Positions 30,268-46,207 of a DNA stretch of 60,714 nt are shown in pieces; the first letter of the stretch is position 1, and every line of letters starts with the position of its first letter. A model generated the notes under the pieces. It made no database searches and was not told the DNA's origin. It saw only the letters and a list, made by a program, of their open reading frames with translations. The position numbers and the translations under genes are program-made. Source of the stretch: Pseudoneobacillus rhizosphaerae (GTDB taxonomy: Bacteria > Bacillota > Bacilli > Bacillales > Cytobacillaceae); contig NZ_CAKJTG010000027.1 in the NCBI RefSeq assembly GCF_917563885.1, forward strand, positions 1 through 60,714. The letters run 5' to 3'.

Positions 30268-32346
30268 ATGGCAAGAGAGTTCTCCTTATTAAATACTCGT
30301 AATATCGGTATCATGGCTCATATTGATGCTGGTAAAACGACTACTACTGAGCGTGTACTTTATTACACTGGTAAAATCCACAAAATTGGTGAAACACATG
30401 AAGGTGCTTCTCAAATGGACTGGATGGAGCAAGAACAAGAGCGCGGAATTACAATCACTTCTGCTGCAACAACTGCTTCTTGGAAAGGCCATCGCGTAAA
30501 CATCATTGATACTCCAGGACACGTAGACTTCACAATTGAAGTTGAGCGTTCCCTACGTGTACTTGATGGAGCGGTTGCTGTACTTGATGCACAGTCTGGT
30601 GTTGAACCTCAAACTGAAACAGTTTGGCGTCAAGCAACAACTTACGGTGTACCACGTGTAGTATTCGTTAACAAAATGGACAAAATCGGCGCGGATTTCT
30701 TGTATTCGGTTAGAACAATTCATGACCGTTTACAAGCTAACGCTCATCCAATTCAGTTACCAATCGGTGCTGAAGACCAATTCTCAGGAATTATTGATTT
30801 AGTTGAAATGAAAGCTACATTCTATTCAAATGACTTAGGTACAGATATTCAAGTAGGTGAAATTCCTGCTGAGTACATGGACTTAGCATTAGAATGGCGT
30901 GAAAAATTAGTAGAAGCTGTTGCTGAATTAGATGAAGAATTAATGGAGAAGTACTTAGGTGGAGAAGAGCTTACTATCGAAGAGATTAAAGCTGCTATTC
31001 GTAAAGGTACTACTAACGTTGAATTCTACCCAGTAATTTGTGGATCAGCATTCAAAAACAAAGGTGTTCAATTAATGCTAGATGCAGTAATCGACTATCT
31101 TCCATCTCCATTAGATGTACCTGCAATTAAAGGTATTCTACCGGATTCAGATGAAGAAGTAGAACGTCATTCAGATGACAGTGAGCCATTCTCAGCTCTT
31201 GCATTCAAAGTTATGACAGACCCTTATGTTGGTAAATTAACGTTCTTCCGTGTTTACTCTGGTACTTTAGAGTCTGGATCATATGTTCAAAACTCTACAA
31301 AGGGTAAGCGTGAGCGTGTAGGACGTATTCTGCAAATGCATGCAAATAGCCGTCAAGAAATCTCAAAGGTTTATGCTGGTGACATTGCTGCAGCAGTTGG
31401 TCTGAAAGATACGACTACTGGTGATACATTATGTGATGATAAGAACCTTGTAATCTTAGAATCAATGATTTTCCCAGAGCCTGTAATTCAGCTTTCTGTT
31501 GAACCAAAATCAAAAGCAGACCAAGACAAAATGTCTACTGCTTTACAAAAGCTTCAAGAAGAAGATCCTTCTTTCCGTGCACATACAGACCAGGAAACTG
31601 GACAAACAATCATCGCTGGTATGGGTGAACTTCACTTAGATATCATTGTTGACCGTATGCGTCGTGAATTCAAGGTGGAAGCTAATGTTGGTGCTCCACA
31701 GGTTGCTTATCGTGAAACTTTCCGTGCTTCTGCTTCTGTAGAAGGAAAGTTTGCTCGTCAATCAGGTGGACGCGGACAATACGGACATGTTTGGATCGAA
31801 TTCTCTCCAAATGATGAAGGTAAAGGCTTCGAATTCGTTAACGGTATCGTCGGTGGAGTAGTACCTCGTGAATATATTCCTGCAGTTCAAGCTGGTCTTG
31901 TAGACGCACTTGATCGTGGAGTACTTGCTGGTTATCCACTAGTTGATATTAAAGCTCGTCTATTTGATGGATCTTACCATGATGTTGACTCCTCTGAAAT
32001 GGCGTTTAAAATCGCTGCTTCAATGGCGCTTAAGAATGCTGCTTCTAAATGTAGCCCAGTAATCTTAGAGCCGGTTATGAGAGTCGAAGTAATTGTCCCA
32101 GAAGAATACTTAGGGGATATTATGGGCCAAATCACAGCACGTCGTGGACGCGTTGAAGGTATGGACGCTCGTGGTAATGCGCAAGTAGTTCGTGCAATGG
32201 TTCCACTTTCAGAAATGTTTGGTTATGCAACATCTCTTCGTTCAAGTACACAAGGTCGTGGAGTATTCTCCATGCACTTCGATCACTACGAAGAAGTTCC
32301 AAAATCAATCTCTGAAGAAATCATTAAAAAAAATAAAGGTGAATAA
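30268..32346 (+). CDS. fusA: Elongation factor G
   Basis: Translocase GTPase. The 692 residues have G1 AHIDAGKTT (17-25), G3 DTPGHVD and G4 NKMDK, followed by domains II to V with the [13 protein letters not shown] segment of domain III. The ATG follows GGAAGGAG. The stop codon lies inside a hairpin (32335-32365), and a second hairpin separates it from tufA. Confidence 0.98.
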   Translation: MAREFSLLNTRNIGIMAHIDAGKTTTTERVLYYTGKIHKIGETHEGASQMDWMEQEQERGITITSAATTASWKGHRVNIIDTPGHVDFTIEVERSLRVLDGAVAVLDAQSGVEPQTETVWRQATTYGVPRVVFVNKMDKIGADFLYSVRTIHDRLQANAHPIQLPIGAEDQFSGIIDLVEMKATFYSNDLGTDIQVGEIPAEYMDLALEWREKLVEAVAELDEELMEKYLGGEELTIEEIKAAIRKGTTNVEFYPVICGSAFKNKGVQLMLDAVIDYLPSPLDVPAIKGILPDSDEEVERHSDDSEPFSALAFKVMTDPYVGKLTFFRVYSGTLESGSYVQNSTKGKRERVGRILQMHANSRQEISKVYAGDIAAAVGLKDTTTGDTLCDDKNLVILESMIFPEPVIQLSVEPKSKADQDKMSTALQKLQEEDPSFRAHTDQETGQTIIAGMGELHLDIIVDRMRREFKVEANVGAPQVAYRETFRASASVEGKFARQSGGRGQYGHVWIEFSPNDEGKGFEFVNGIVGGVVPREYIPAVQAGLVDALDRGVLAGYPLVDIKARLFDGSYHDVDSSEMAFKIAASMALKNAASKCSPVILEPVMRVEVIVPEEYLGDIMGQITARRGRVEGMDARGNAQVVRAMVPLSEMFGYATSLRSSTQGRGVFSMHFDHYEEVPKSISEEIIKKNKGE

Positions 32347-32365
32347 TTGATTTTCAATCACCTTT
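32335..32365 (+). promoter_or_regulatory. Hairpin spanning the fusA stop codon
   Basis: AAAGGTGA (32335-32342) pairs perfectly with TCACCTTT (32358-32365), with inner TTGA/TCAA. The fusA stop (32344-32346) lies within. There is no T run, so a stability or partial-termination role is inferred. Confidence 0.65.
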
Positions 32366-32393
32366 AAAGTATAACTACTAATGTAAGCTATGA

Positions 32394-32424
32394 AGCAAGA
32401 AGAAGGACAACCCTTTTTCTTGCT
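32394..32424 (+). promoter_or_regulatory. Hairpin between fusA and tufA
   Basis: A 13-bp stem AGCAAGAAGAAGG/CCTTTTTCTTGCT (one G-T pair) with loop ACAAC. The flanking TGTAAGC (32382-32388) can compete for GCTTACA (32422-32428), so two folds are possible. No T run follows. Confidence 0.65.
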
Positions 32425-32469
32425 TACATAAATATATAAAACCTTAAAATTTAAAGGAGGATTTTCCTA

Positions 32470-33657
32470 ATGGGTAAAGCTAAATTCGATCGCTCAAAGC
32501 CACACGTAAATATCGGAACTATCGGTCACGTTGACCATGGTAAAACAACTTTAACTGCTGCTATCACATCAGTACTTGCAAAAGCTGGTGGTGCAGAAGC
32601 TAGAAGTTATGACCAAATTGACGGAGCTCCAGAAGAAAAAGAACGTGGAATCACAATTAATACTTCTCACGTTGAGTATCAAACAGAAACTCGCCACTAT
32701 GCACACGTTGACTGCCCAGGACATGCTGACTATGTTAAAAACATGATCACTGGTGCTGCTCAAATGGACGGCGGTATCCTAGTTGTATCTGCAACTGACG
32801 GTCCAATGCCACAAACTCGTGAGCACATCCTTTTATCTCGTCAAGTAGGTGTACCTCACCTTGTAGTATTCATGAACAAGTGTGACATGGTTGACGATGA
32901 AGAGCTTCTTGAATTAGTTGAAATGGAAATTCGTGATCTATTATCAGAATATGAATTCCCTGGCGACGACATTCCAGTAATCAAAGGTTCAGCTCTTAAA
33001 GCATTAGAAGGCGAAGCTGAATGGGAAGAAAAAGTTGTTGAATTAATGAACGCTGTTGATGAGTATATCCCAACTCCAGCTCGTGATACTGAAAAGCCAT
33101 TCATGATGCCTGTTGAGGATGTATTCTCAATCACTGGTCGTGGAACAGTTGCTACTGGACGCGTTGAGCGTGGAGTAGTTAAAGTTGGAGACGTAGTTGA
33201 AATCGTAGGTTTCACTGAAGAGCCAAAATCTACTACTGTTACAGGTGTAGAAATGTTCCGTAAGCTTCTTGATTATGCAGAAGCTGGTGATAACATCGGT
33301 GCACTTCTTCGTGGGGTTTCTCGTGAAGAAATCGAACGTGGTCAAGTATTAGCTAAGCCAAAATCAATCACTCCTCACACAAAGTTCAAAGCTGAGGTTT
33401 ATGTTTTATCTAAAGAAGAAGGTGGACGTCATACTCCATTCTTCACTAACTACCGTCCACAATTCTATTTCCGTACTTCTGATATTACTGGAATCTGTAA
33501 TCTTCCAGAAGGCGTTGAAATGGTTATGCCTGGTGACAACATCGAAATGACTGTTGAACTAATTGCTCCTGTTGCTGTTGAAGAAGGAACAAAGTTCTCA
33601 ATCCGTGAAGGTGGACGTACAGTAGGCGCTGGCGTAGTTGCTTCTATCACTGAGTAA
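32470..33657 (+). CDS. tufA: Elongation factor Tu
   Basis: Delivers aminoacyl-tRNA to the ribosome. The 395 residues have G1 GHVDHGKTT (19-27), the [13 protein letters not shown]3 region with the switch II histidine, and NKCD (G4), then two beta-barrel domains ending [10 protein letters not shown]. Shine-Dalgarno AAAGGAGG. It is the only tuf gene in the window and is followed by a strong terminator that closes the str operon. Confidence 0.98.
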   Translation: MGKAKFDRSKPHVNIGTIGHVDHGKTTLTAAITSVLAKAGGAEARSYDQIDGAPEEKERGITINTSHVEYQTETRHYAHVDCPGHADYVKNMITGAAQMDGGILVVSATDGPMPQTREHILLSRQVGVPHLVVFMNKCDMVDDEELLELVEMEIRDLLSEYEFPGDDIPVIKGSALKALEGEAEWEEKVVELMNAVDEYIPTPARDTEKPFMMPVEDVFSITGRGTVATGRVERGVVKVGDVVEIVGFTEEPKSTTVTGVEMFRKLLDYAEAGDNIGALLRGVSREEIERGQVLAKPKSITPHTKFKAEVYVLSKEEGGRHTPFFTNYRPQFYFRTSDITGICNLPEGVEMVMPGDNIEMTVELIAPVAVEEGTKFSIREGGRTVGAGVVASITE

Positions 33658-33672
33658 TTATTAGTTATATAT

Positions 33673-33708
33673 AAAAAAGCAGATGGGACGCCATCTGCTT
33701 TTTTTGTG
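33673..33708 (+). terminator. Terminator after tufA
   Basis: A 12-bp perfect stem AAAAGCAGATGG/CCATCTGCTTTT with loop GACG, flanked by A and T runs, so it could act in both directions. Confidence 0.95.
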
Positions 33709-33768
33709 CATTTTTATAGGGGGAGTATCGTGAGGGTTTTTTGAAGGGCAAAGCTAGTGGAGATTAGA

Positions 33769-33851
33769 GTGAAATGTCCTTCATAGGGTAGATGAAGGAC
33801 AAATCAAGCAGAAAAAGAGAGTGAAATGTCCTTCACAAGGGAGTTGAAGGA
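33769..33851 (+). repeat. Tandem 52-bp repeat with internal hairpin
   Basis: GTGAAATGTCCTTCA occurs at 33769-33783 and again at 33821-33835, exactly 52 bp apart. In unit 1 GTCCTTCAT pairs with ATGAAGGAC (33776-33784 with 33792-33800); unit 2 keeps TCCTTCA/TGAAGGA. A degenerate half copy (TTTTTTGAAGGGCAAA) lies before unit 1. It resembles dispersed intergenic palindromes of Bacillaceae, though this was not searched. Confidence 0.7.
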
Positions 33852-34150
33852 AAAACCAAAAGAAATCCTGATCAAATGTCAATCAATGGTCCAATATTGT
33901 TCTAACCTACAACAATAACACTCAAAATTCATCTACAAAGCCACTCAAAACTACAAAAAACAATGAACAAAATTACAATATTATCCGAGTTTCTTCTATA
34001 TAATAATCGCTCCCTAAAACGCCAGCAAAAACCTATCAAAATAATTGTAATTTTTGGCGATTCCATTCTTCTATTGAATTTGTGTAAATGAGTAGATATA
34101 ATAGAAAAAGTGCGAAACATAAGTTTGTAATATTAATATCAAATTAATTG
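33852..34150. other. Gene-free spacer between tufA and the S10 operon
   Basis: About 300 A/T-rich bases with no supported gene on either strand; open frames here lack a ribosome site and any recognisable product. No clear hairpin or motif was found. It follows the 52-bp repeats and precedes the rpsJ promoter. Confidence 0.55.
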
Positions 34151-34179
34151 TTGCAATTGATTTATGTTTTATGTATAAT
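34151..34179 (+). promoter_or_regulatory. Promoter of the S10 operon
   Basis: TTGCAA (34151-34156) and a perfect TATAAT (34174-34179) are 17 bp apart. It would drive the long ribosomal cluster with a ~125-base leader. Confidence 0.8.
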
Positions 34180-34185
34180 AGACAA

Positions 34186-34619
<434 letters not shown>

Positions 34620-34653
34620 TGAAATATATAAGAGAAAACAGGAGGTGTGACTA

Positions 34654-35280
34654 ATGACCAAAGGAATCTTAGGAAGAAAAATTGGTATGACTCAAGTGTT
34701 TGCTGATAACGGAGATCTTATCCCAGTAACTGTAATTGAAGCAGCTGATAACGTTGTTCTACAAAAGAAAACAACTGAAGTTGATGGATATGTAGCAGTT
34801 CAAGTAGGATTTGAAACTAAACGTGAAAAGGTATCTAATAAGCCAGAAAAAGGCCATGCTACTAAAGCTAACACTGCTCCTAAGCGCTTCGTTAAAGAAT
34901 TTCGCGGAGAAGGCTTAGCAGCATATGAGGTTGGTCAGGAAGTCAAAGTTGAAATTTTCGCTACAGGCGATATCGTAGATGTAACAGGAGTTTCAAAAGG
35001 TAAAGGATTCCAAGGTGTTATCAAACGCCACGGACAATCTCGTGGACCAATGGCCCACGGATCTCGTTACCACCGTCGTCCAGGTTCAATGGGACCTGTA
35101 GCTCCAAACCGCGTATTCAAAGGTAAGAAATTAGCTGGCCGCATGGGTGGAGAACAAGTAACTGTACAAAACCTTGAAATCGTTAAGGTTGATGTTGAAC
35201 GTAACCTTTTATTAGTAAAAGGAAATGTTCCAGGACCTAGAAAAGGATTAGTTCAAGTTAAAGGTGCGGTAAAAGCATAA
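34654..35280 (+). CDS. rplC: 50S ribosomal protein L3
   Basis: Early assembly protein whose loop reaches the peptidyl-transferase centre. The 208 residues start [20 protein letters not shown] and contain the loop [19 protein letters not shown], with the glutamine that is often methylated, and the [12 protein letters not shown] motif. Shine-Dalgarno AGGAGGTG. It lies 30 bases before rplD in the S10 cluster. Confidence 0.98.
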   Translation: MTKGILGRKIGMTQVFADNGDLIPVTVIEAADNVVLQKKTTEVDGYVAVQVGFETKREKVSNKPEKGHATKANTAPKRFVKEFRGEGLAAYEVGQEVKVEIFATGDIVDVTGVSKGKGFQGVIKRHGQSRGPMAHGSRYHRRPGSMGPVAPNRVFKGKKLAGRMGGEQVTVQNLEIVKVDVERNLLLVKGNVPGPRKGLVQVKGAVKA

Positions 35281-35310
35281 TAACTTTCCAAAGAAAGGAG
35301 GAAAAACGAA

Positions 35311-35933
35311 ATGCCGAAAGTAGCATTATTTAGCCAAACAGGTAGTCAAGTTGGCGAAATCGAATTAAATGATTCCGTATTTGGTATCGAGCCTAATAAC
35401 CATGTTCTTTTTGAAGCGGTTGTTATGCAAAGAGCATCATTACGTCAAGGAAATCATAAAGTAAAAGGCCGTTCAGAAGTACGTGGTGGTGGTCGTAAAC
35501 CATGGAAACAAAAAGGAACTGGTCGTGCACGTCAAGGTTCTATCCGTTCACCACAATGGCGTGGAGGTGGAATCGTATTCGGTCCAACACCACGTAGCTA
35601 TAGCTACAAGTTACCGAAGAAAGTTCGTCGTTTAGCAATTAAATCTGCTTTATCTTCAAAAGTCTTAGCAGAAAACGTAATGGTATTAGACAACTTAGCA
35701 TTCGAGGCACCAAAAACAAAAGAATTTGCTTCAGTATTAAAGGGGCTTTCAATTGAGAAAAAAGCTTTAATCGTAACTGCAGATTTAGATGAGAATGTTG
35801 CATTATCTGCTCGTAACATCCCAGGTGTTACTGTAGTAACTGCAAATGGCATTAATGTTTTAGATGTTTTAAATCATGATCAATTAATCATGACGAAAGC
35901 TGCAGTTGAAAAAGTAGAGGAGGTGCTTGCATA

Positions 35934-35934
<1 letters not shown>
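35311..35934 (+). CDS. rplD: 50S ribosomal protein L4
   Basis: Binds domain I of 23S rRNA; its loop lines the exit tunnel. The 207 residues include the tunnel loop region [19 protein letters not shown] and [14 protein letters not shown]. Its stop codon shares one base with the rplW start, so the two are translationally coupled. In some bacteria L4 represses the S10 operon; the leader before rpsJ is a candidate target, by inference. Confidence 0.97.
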
Positions 35935-37078
<1,144 letters not shown>

Positions 37079-37138
37079 CGTGATTATCCTACGGTTCGCG
37101 CTAAGAACCGTAGAACAGTCACGAAGGGAGGTACTATC

Positions 37139-37776
<638 letters not shown>

Positions 37777-37779
37777 GCT

Positions 37780-38436
37780 GTGGGTCAAAAAGTAAATCCA
37801 GTCGGTTTGCGTATCGGGATCATCCGTGATTGGGAATCCAAATGGTACGCTGGTAAAGACTATGCTGATCTTTTGCACGAAGACATCAAAATTCGTCAGT
37901 ACATCACAAAGCGTTTGAAAGATGCTTCAGTTTCTAAAGTTGAAATTGAGCGTGCTGCAAACCGTGTAAATGTTACTATTCACACTGCGAAGCCTGGTAT
38001 GGTTATCGGAAAAGGCGGTACTGAAGTGGAAGCACTTCGTAAAGCACTTAACGAACTAACTGGCAAGCGTGTACACATAAACATTCTTGAAATCAAAAAA
38101 GCAGATATGGATGCACTATTAGTTGCAGAAAATATCGCTCGTCAATTAGAAAATCGTGTTTCTTTCCGTCGTGCACAAAAGCAAGTTATTCAACGTGCAA
38201 TGCGTGCTGGCGCTAAAGGAATTAAAACAATGGTATCTGGTCGTTTAGGCGGAGCAGATATTGCTCGCTCAGAACATTATAGCGAGGGAACAGTTCCACT
38301 TCATACTCTACGTGCAGATATCGATTATGCACATGCTGAAGCAGATACAACTTACGGTAAACTTGGCGTAAAAGTATGGATTTATCGTGGCGAGGTCCTT
38401 CCTACGAAGAAGAAAACTGTGGAAGGAGGCAAATAA
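37780..38436 (+). CDS. rpsC: 30S ribosomal protein S3
   Basis: mRNA-entry and head protein with a KH domain. The 218 residues start [20 protein letters not shown] after a GTG and include the KH motif [17 protein letters not shown] and the C-terminal half with [20 protein letters not shown]. The Shine-Dalgarno (AAGGAGGGA) lies in the end of rplV. rplP starts one base after its stop. Confidence 0.98.
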   Translation: MGQKVNPVGLRIGIIRDWESKWYAGKDYADLLHEDIKIRQYITKRLKDASVSKVEIERAANRVNVTIHTAKPGMVIGKGGTEVEALRKALNELTGKRVHINILEIKKADMDALLVAENIARQLENRVSFRRAQKQVIQRAMRAGAKGIKTMVSGRLGGADIARSEHYSEGTVPLHTLRADIDYAHAEADTTYGKLGVKVWIYRGEVLPTKKKTVEGGK

Positions 38437-38437
38437 T

Positions 38438-39065
<628 letters not shown>

Positions 39066-39084
39066 TTGGGGAGGAGGTTCGCAA

Positions 39085-39348
39085 ATGAGTGAACGCAACC
39101 AACGCAAAGTTTATACTGGACGCGTTGTTTCTGACAAGATGGATAAAACGATCACTGTTCTTGTAGAAACATACAAAAAGCATCCTCTTTACGGTAAGCG
39201 CGTAAAGTACTCTAAAAAGTTTAAAGCTCATGATGAGCAAAACGAAGCAAAAGCAGGCGACGTGGTTCGTATAATGGAAACACGCCCACTTTCAGCTACA
39301 AAACGATTCCGTTTAGTAGAAGTTGTAGAAAAAGCAGTTATTATTTAA
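39085..39348 (+). CDS. rpsQ: 30S ribosomal protein S17
   Basis: OB-fold primary rRNA-binding protein of the 30S body. The 87 residues begin [20 protein letters not shown] and have [23 protein letters not shown] 39085 is behind GGGGAGGAGG; the longer frame from 39034 starts in rpmC and is rejected. It is 19 bases after rpmC and 39 before rplN. Confidence 0.97.
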   Translation: MSERNQRKVYTGRVVSDKMDKTITVLVETYKKHPLYGKRVKYSKKFKAHDEQNEAKAGDVVRIMETRPLSATKRFRLVEVVEKAVII

Positions 39349-39360
39349 TTGTTCGGATAA

Positions 39361-39756
<396 letters not shown>

Positions 39757-39788
39757 TAAATATTTATGCCTTTAAGGAGGTGCGCAAG

Positions 39789-40100
39789 ATGCATGTAAAA
39801 AAAGGTGACAAAGTAATGGTCATCTCCGGTAAGGATAAAGGCAAAACAGGAGTAATCCTTGAAGCCTATCCTAAACAGAGTCGTGTACTCGTAGAAGGAA
39901 TCAACGTGGTGAAAAAACACTCAAAACCTTCACAAGCTAATCCGCAAGGCGGAATCATTAGCCAAGAGGCACCTGTCCATGTATCAAACGTTATGCCTAT
40001 CGACCCTAAAACTGGAACACCAACACGTGTTGGTTATACTACAGTTGATGGTAAGAAAGTGCGCGTAGCAAAAAAATCTGGTCAAGTTCTTGATAAATAG
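39789..40100 (+). CDS. rplX: 50S ribosomal protein L24
   Basis: Early 50S assembly initiator at the tunnel exit. The 103 residues begin [20 protein letters not shown], the KOW motif, and include [23 protein letters not shown] 39789 follows AAGGAGGTGCG; the longer GTG frame from 39780 would start inside the Shine-Dalgarno. The gap to rplE is 25 bases. Confidence 0.97.
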   Translation: MHVKKGDKVMVISGKDKGKTGVILEAYPKQSRVLVEGINVVKKHSKPSQANPQGGIISQEAPVHVSNVMPIDPKTGTPTRVGYTTVDGKKVRVAKKSGQVLDK

Positions 40101-40125
40101 TCAATAAAGAAGGGAGGTACTATGG

Positions 40126-40665
40126 ATGAACCGCCTAAAAGAAAAGTATATTAACGAAATTACTCCTGCTCTAATGAGCAAGTTTAACTATAAATCAGTG
40201 ATGCAAGTTCCTGCTTTAGACAAAATCGTAATTAACATGGGTGTTGGTGATGCAGTTCAAAACGCAAAAGCATTAGATGTTGCCGTTGAAGAACTAGCAA
40301 CTATCACTGGTCAAAAGCCAGTTGTAACTCGTGCAAAGAAATCAATCGCAGGTTTCCGTTTACGTGAAGGTATGCCAATCGGAGCGAAAGTAACACTTCG
40401 CGGCGAGCGCATGTATGAGTTTGTTGATAAATTAGTATCAGTATCTCTACCACGTGTACGTGACTTCCGTGGTGTATCTAAAAAGGCATTCGACGGACGT
40501 GGAAACTACACTTTAGGTGTTAAAGAGCAATTGATCTTCCCTGAAATTGATTACGATAAAGTAAACAAGGTTCGTGGTATGGATATCGTTATCGTTACTA
40601 CAGCTAACACTGATGAAGAAGCTCGTGAACTGTTAACGCAAATCGGAATGCCATTCCAAAAGTAA
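40126..40665 (+). CDS. rplE: 50S ribosomal protein L5
   Basis: 5S rRNA-binding protein of the central protuberance. The 179 residues start [20 protein letters not shown] and include [20 protein letters not shown] and the [20 protein letters not shown] strand region. ATG 40126 is used (Shine-Dalgarno AGGGAGGT); a nearby ATG at 40122 is out of frame. rpsN follows after 18 bases. Confidence 0.98.
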   Translation: MNRLKEKYINEITPALMSKFNYKSVMQVPALDKIVINMGVGDAVQNAKALDVAVEELATITGQKPVVTRAKKSIAGFRLREGMPIGAKVTLRGERMYEFVDKLVSVSLPRVRDFRGVSKKAFDGRGNYTLGVKEQLIFPEIDYDKVNKVRGMDIVIVTTANTDEEARELLTQIGMPFQK

Positions 40666-40869
<204 letters not shown>

Positions 40870-40893
40870 AACCCAATTCTGGGAAGGAGGTAA

Positions 40894-41298
<405 letters not shown>

Positions 41299-41329
41299 AA
41301 GTTTTTTGAAATGATAGGAGGTGCACTAA

Positions 41330-41866
41330 ATGTCTCGTATAGGTAAAAAACCAATTGAACTTCCAACAGGAGTTACATTAACAAATGATAATGGTAATGT
41401 TACAGTGAAGGGGCCAAAAGGTGAGTTATCTCGTACTTTTAACCCTGAAATTACCGTTGCGGTTGAGGAGAACGTAATTACTGTTTCTCGTCCATCTGAC
41501 GCTAAGGAACACCGTGCTTTACATGGTACAACTCGTGCCGTTATCGCTAACATGGTTGAAGGTGTATCTAATGGTTTCGTTAGAAACCTTGAGTTAATCG
41601 GGGTTGGATATCGTGCTCAAAAGCAAGGTAACAAGCTTGTATTAAACGTAGGTTACTCTCATCCGGTAGAATTCGAAGCTGAACCAGGCTTAGAAATCGA
41701 AGTTCCTTCAAATACAAAGATCACAATCCGTGGTACTGACAAAGAACGTGTTGGTGCGTTAGCAGCTAACATTCGTGATGTTCGTCCGCCAGAGCCTTAT
41801 AAAGGTAAAGGGATCCGTTACGAAGGCGAATTTGTTCGTCGTAAAGAAGGTAAAACTGGTAAGTAA
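41330..41866 (+). CDS. rplF: 50S ribosomal protein L6
   Basis: Two-domain protein near the sarcin-ricin loop. The 178 residues begin [20 protein letters not shown] and include the C-terminal conserved [20 protein letters not shown]. Shine-Dalgarno ATAGGAGGTG. It lies 31 bases after rpsH and 32 before rplR. Confidence 0.98.
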   Translation: MSRIGKKPIELPTGVTLTNDNGNVTVKGPKGELSRTFNPEITVAVEENVITVSRPSDAKEHRALHGTTRAVIANMVEGVSNGFVRNLELIGVGYRAQKQGNKLVLNVGYSHPVEFEAEPGLEIEVPSNTKITIRGTDKERVGALAANIRDVRPPEPYKGKGIRYEGEFVRRKEGKTGK

Positions 41867-41898
41867 TGCCGCATAAGTAAACGAAAGGAGTGACGTAA

Positions 41899-42261
41899 AT
41901 GATTACGAAGCTTGATAAAAACGCTACTCGCAAGAAAAGACACGCTCGTGTTCGTGCGAAACTTAGCGGTACTGAAGCTCGTCCTCGTCTAAATGTGTTC
42001 CGTTCAAATCAACACATTTATGCTCAAGTTATTGACGATGTTAACGGAGTAACTATTGCTAGTGCTTCTACTTTAGATAAAGAATTAACTTTTGAATCTA
42101 CAAAGAACGTTGATGCAGCACAAAAGGTCGGAGAATTAGTTGCTAAACGTGCGGTAGAAAAAGGTATTACGGCTGTCGTGTTTGACCGTGGTGGATATCT
42201 ATATCACGGACGCGTTCAAGCATTAGCTGACGCTGCTCGCGAAAACGGCTTACAATTTTAA
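41899..42261 (+). CDS. rplR: 50S ribosomal protein L18
   Basis: 5S rRNA-binding protein, working with L5. The 120 residues have the basic N-terminus ([20 protein letters not shown]), [16 protein letters not shown] and the C-terminal [20 protein letters not shown]. Shine-Dalgarno AAAGGAGTG. rpsE follows after 24 bases. Confidence 0.98.
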   Translation: MITKLDKNATRKKRHARVRAKLSGTEARPRLNVFRSNQHIYAQVIDDVNGVTIASASTLDKELTFESTKNVDAAQKVGELVAKRAVEKGITAVVFDRGGYLYHGRVQALADAARENGLQF

Positions 42262-42285
42262 TAGTCAAAGGAGGGACACACAAAG

Positions 42286-42786
42286 ATGCGTCGTATTGAT
42301 CCAAACAAACTTGAACTTGAAGAACGCGTAGTTACGGTTAATCGTGTAGCTAAAGTTGTTAAAGGTGGACGTCGTTTCCGTTTCTCTGCTCTTGTAGTAG
42401 TTGGAGATAAAAACGGTCACGTTGGTTTTGGTACTGGTAAAGCACAAGAGGTACCTGATGCGATCCGTAAAGCAATTGAAGATGCAAAGAAGAACTTAAT
42501 CGAAGTACCAATGGTTGGAACAACTCTTCCACATTTAGTAATTGGACATTTCGGTGCTGGTGAAATTCTTTTAAAGCCTGCTGCTGAAGGTTGTGGAGTT
42601 ATCGCTGGTGGACCAGTTCGTGCTGTACTAGAATTAGCTGGTGTACAAGATATTCTTTCTAAATCATTAGGAACTAACACTCCTATTAATATGGTTCGTG
42701 CTACTATGGACGGATTAAAACAACTAAAACGTGCTGAAGACGTAGCAAAACTACGTGGTAAATCAGTAGAAGAAATATTAGGTTAA
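42286..42786 (+). CDS. rpsE: 30S ribosomal protein S5
   Basis: mRNA-entry and fidelity protein. The 166 residues include the N-terminal double-stranded RNA-binding-like domain with [20 protein letters not shown], the loop linked to spectinomycin sensitivity, and the C-terminal [20 protein letters not shown]. Shine-Dalgarno AAAGGAGGG. It is 14 bases before rpmD. Confidence 0.98.
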   Translation: MRRIDPNKLELEERVVTVNRVAKVVKGGRRFRFSALVVVGDKNGHVGFGTGKAQEVPDAIRKAIEDAKKNLIEVPMVGTTLPHLVIGHFGAGEILLKPAAEGCGVIAGGPVRAVLELAGVQDILSKSLGTNTPINMVRATMDGLKQLKRAEDVAKLRGKSVEEILG

Positions 42787-42800
42787 GGAGGGGAAATATA

Positions 42801-42983
42801 ATGGCAAATAAATTACAAATTACCCTCACTCGCAGTGTCATTGGTCGTTCACAAGATCAACGTGACACAGTCATAGCACTTGGACTACGCAAAACAAACC
42901 AAACTGTTGAGCAACAAGATAACGCGGCTATCCGTGGAATGATCAATAAAGTTGCTCATCTTGTCACGGTTAAAGAACTTTAA
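42801..42983 (+). CDS. rpmD: 50S ribosomal protein L30
   Basis: Small protein near 5S rRNA. The 60 residues [20 protein letters not shown] and [15 protein letters not shown] are typical, ending [16 protein letters not shown]. Shine-Dalgarno AAGGAGGGG. It lies between rpsE and rplO, its usual place in Bacillus. Confidence 0.97.
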   Translation: MANKLQITLTRSVIGRSQDQRDTVIALGLRKTNQTVEQQDNAAIRGMINKVAHLVTVKEL

Positions 42984-43015
42984 TTGATCTTTCTTAACAA
43001 TAAGGAGGTGCCCAA

Positions 43016-43456
43016 ATGAAACTTCATGAATTAAAACCTGCAGAAGGTTCTCGTAAAGAACGTAAGCGTTTAGGACGTGGTATCGGTTCTGGTCAAGGAA
43101 AAACTGCTGGTAAAGGTCATAAAGGTCAGAACGCTCGTTCCGGTGGTGGTGTTCGTCTAGGATTTGAAGGTGGTCAAACACCATTATTCCAACGTTTACC
43201 GAAACGCGGATTTACTAACATTAATCGTAAAGAATTTGCAGTAGTAAACCTTGACACTTTAAACCGTTTTGAAGATGGTACAGTAGTAACACCTGAACTA
43301 TTAATCGAAACTGGTATTGTTAAAAGTGAAAAAGCAGGAATCAAAATTCTTGCTAAAGGTAATGTAGAGAAAAAGTTGACAGTTAAAGCTCACAAATTCT
43401 CCTCATCTGCTGTAGTAGCGATTGAAGCTGCTGGCGGTCAAACTGAGGTGTTGTAA
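43016..43456 (+). CDS. rplO: 50S ribosomal protein L15
   Basis: Late 50S assembly protein with a long extended N-terminus. The 146 residues start [20 protein letters not shown] and have [20 protein letters not shown] and [18 protein letters not shown]. Shine-Dalgarno AAGGAGGTG. Its TAA shares one base with the secY ATG, so the two are translationally coupled. Confidence 0.98.
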   Translation: MKLHELKPAEGSRKERKRLGRGIGSGQGKTAGKGHKGQNARSGGGVRLGFEGGQTPLFQRLPKRGFTNINRKEFAVVNLDTLNRFEDGTVVTPELLIETGIVKSEKAGIKILAKGNVEKKLTVKAHKFSSSAVVAIEAAGGQTEVL

Positions 43457-44751
43457 TGTTTCAGACAATCTCCAATTTTATGCGCGTGGGTGATATAAGA
43501 CGAAAGATCGTATTCACCCTTTTAATGTTAATCGTATTCCGTCTTGGGACATTTATTCCTGTTCCAAACGTAAATGCCGATATCTTAGCTGCACAAGATC
43601 AGATGAGCGTATTCGGTGTTCTAAATACATTCGGCGGTGGAGCGTTAAAAAACTTCTCGATCCTAGCAATGGGAATCATGCCGTATATTACAGCATCAAT
43701 CATCGTTCAGTTATTACAAATGGACGTCGTGCCTAAATTTACGGAATGGTCCAAACAAGGAGACGTAGGACGTCGTAAACTAGCTCAGTTTACCCGCTAT
43801 TTCACTATTGTGCTTGGTTTAATTCAAGCCTTTGGTATGTCATATGGCTTTAATAACATTGCCAGTGGCCAATTAATTGAAAACCCTGGATTTGGTACGT
43901 ATGCATTGATTTCAATTGTTTTAACTGCTGGTACAGCTTTCCTTATGTGGTTAGGTGAACAGATTACTGAGAAAGGTGTAGGGAATGGTATCTCCATTAT
44001 TATCTTTGGTGGGATTGTTGCTGGTATTCCAACAACGATCAACCAGATTTATGCTCAGCAATTTGAAAATGCTGGAGAAAAACTTTTCCTAAACATCATC
44101 ATCGTATTACTGATTCTACTAGCTGTTGTAGCTATCGTAGTTGGAACTATATTTATTCAACAAGCATTACGTAAAATTCCAATTCAATATGCGAAGAAAA
44201 TGAGTGCTGGACGCAGTCAAACTGGCGGGCAGTCAACACATTTACCGTTAAAAGTAAATGCGGCAGGGGTTATCCCAGTTATCTTTGCGGTTTCGTTCAT
44301 TATAACACCTAAAACGGTTGCATCATTTTTCCCAACTAATGATGTAACACTTTGGATTCAACGAGTTTTTGATTATACGCATCCAATTGGTATGATCATG
44401 TATGCTGTGCTTATTATCGCCTTTACTTATTTCTATGCATTTATTCAGGTTAATCCAGAACAAATGGCTGAGAATTTAAAGAAACAAGGTGGTTATGTTC
44501 CGGGTATCCGCCCAGGAAAAAGCACTCAGGAATACTTAACACGTATTTTATACCGTTTAACTTTAGTTGGATCTTTATTCTTAGCAGCTATTGCTGTACT
44601 TCCAGTTTTATTCATTAATATTGCAAACTTACCGCCATCAGCTCAAATTGGTGGAACGAGTTTACTAATCGTTGTAGGTGTTGCCTTAGATACAATGAAG
44701 CAACTAGAGTCACAGCTTGTAAAACGTCATTATAAAGGTTTCATTAAGTAG
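43456..44751 (+). CDS. secY: Preprotein translocase subunit SecY
   Basis: Channel subunit of the Sec translocon. The 431 residues have ten hydrophobic segments; the plug region (VFGVLNTFGGGALKNFSILA) follows segment 1 and the cytosolic loop before the last segments has NLKKQGGYVPGIRPGKSTQE, which contacts SecA. The ATG overlaps the rplO stop by one base, with a weak GAGGTG Shine-Dalgarno, so coupling probably drives translation. Confidence 0.98.
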   Translation: MFQTISNFMRVGDIRRKIVFTLLMLIVFRLGTFIPVPNVNADILAAQDQMSVFGVLNTFGGGALKNFSILAMGIMPYITASIIVQLLQMDVVPKFTEWSKQGDVGRRKLAQFTRYFTIVLGLIQAFGMSYGFNNIASGQLIENPGFGTYALISIVLTAGTAFLMWLGEQITEKGVGNGISIIIFGGIVAGIPTTINQIYAQQFENAGEKLFLNIIIVLLILLAVVAIVVGTIFIQQALRKIPIQYAKKMSAGRSQTGGQSTHLPLKVNAAGVIPVIFAVSFIITPKTVASFFPTNDVTLWIQRVFDYTHPIGMIMYAVLIIAFTYFYAFIQVNPEQMAENLKKQGGYVPGIRPGKSTQEYLTRILYRLTLVGSLFLAAIAVLPVLFINIANLPPSAQIGGTSLLIVVGVALDTMKQLESQLVKRHYKGFIK

Positions 44752-44758
44752 AGGACTA

Positions 44759-44779
44759 AAGGGAACAAACTGTTCCCTT
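44759..44779 (+). promoter_or_regulatory. Hairpin between secY and adk
   Basis: A 9-bp perfect stem AAGGGAACA/TGTTCCCTT with loop AAC. No T run follows, so it is not a simple terminator; a message-stability or processing role is possible. Confidence 0.65.
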
Positions 44780-44795
44780 AACCGATACGTTTTAA

Positions 44796-46207
<1,412 letters not shown>

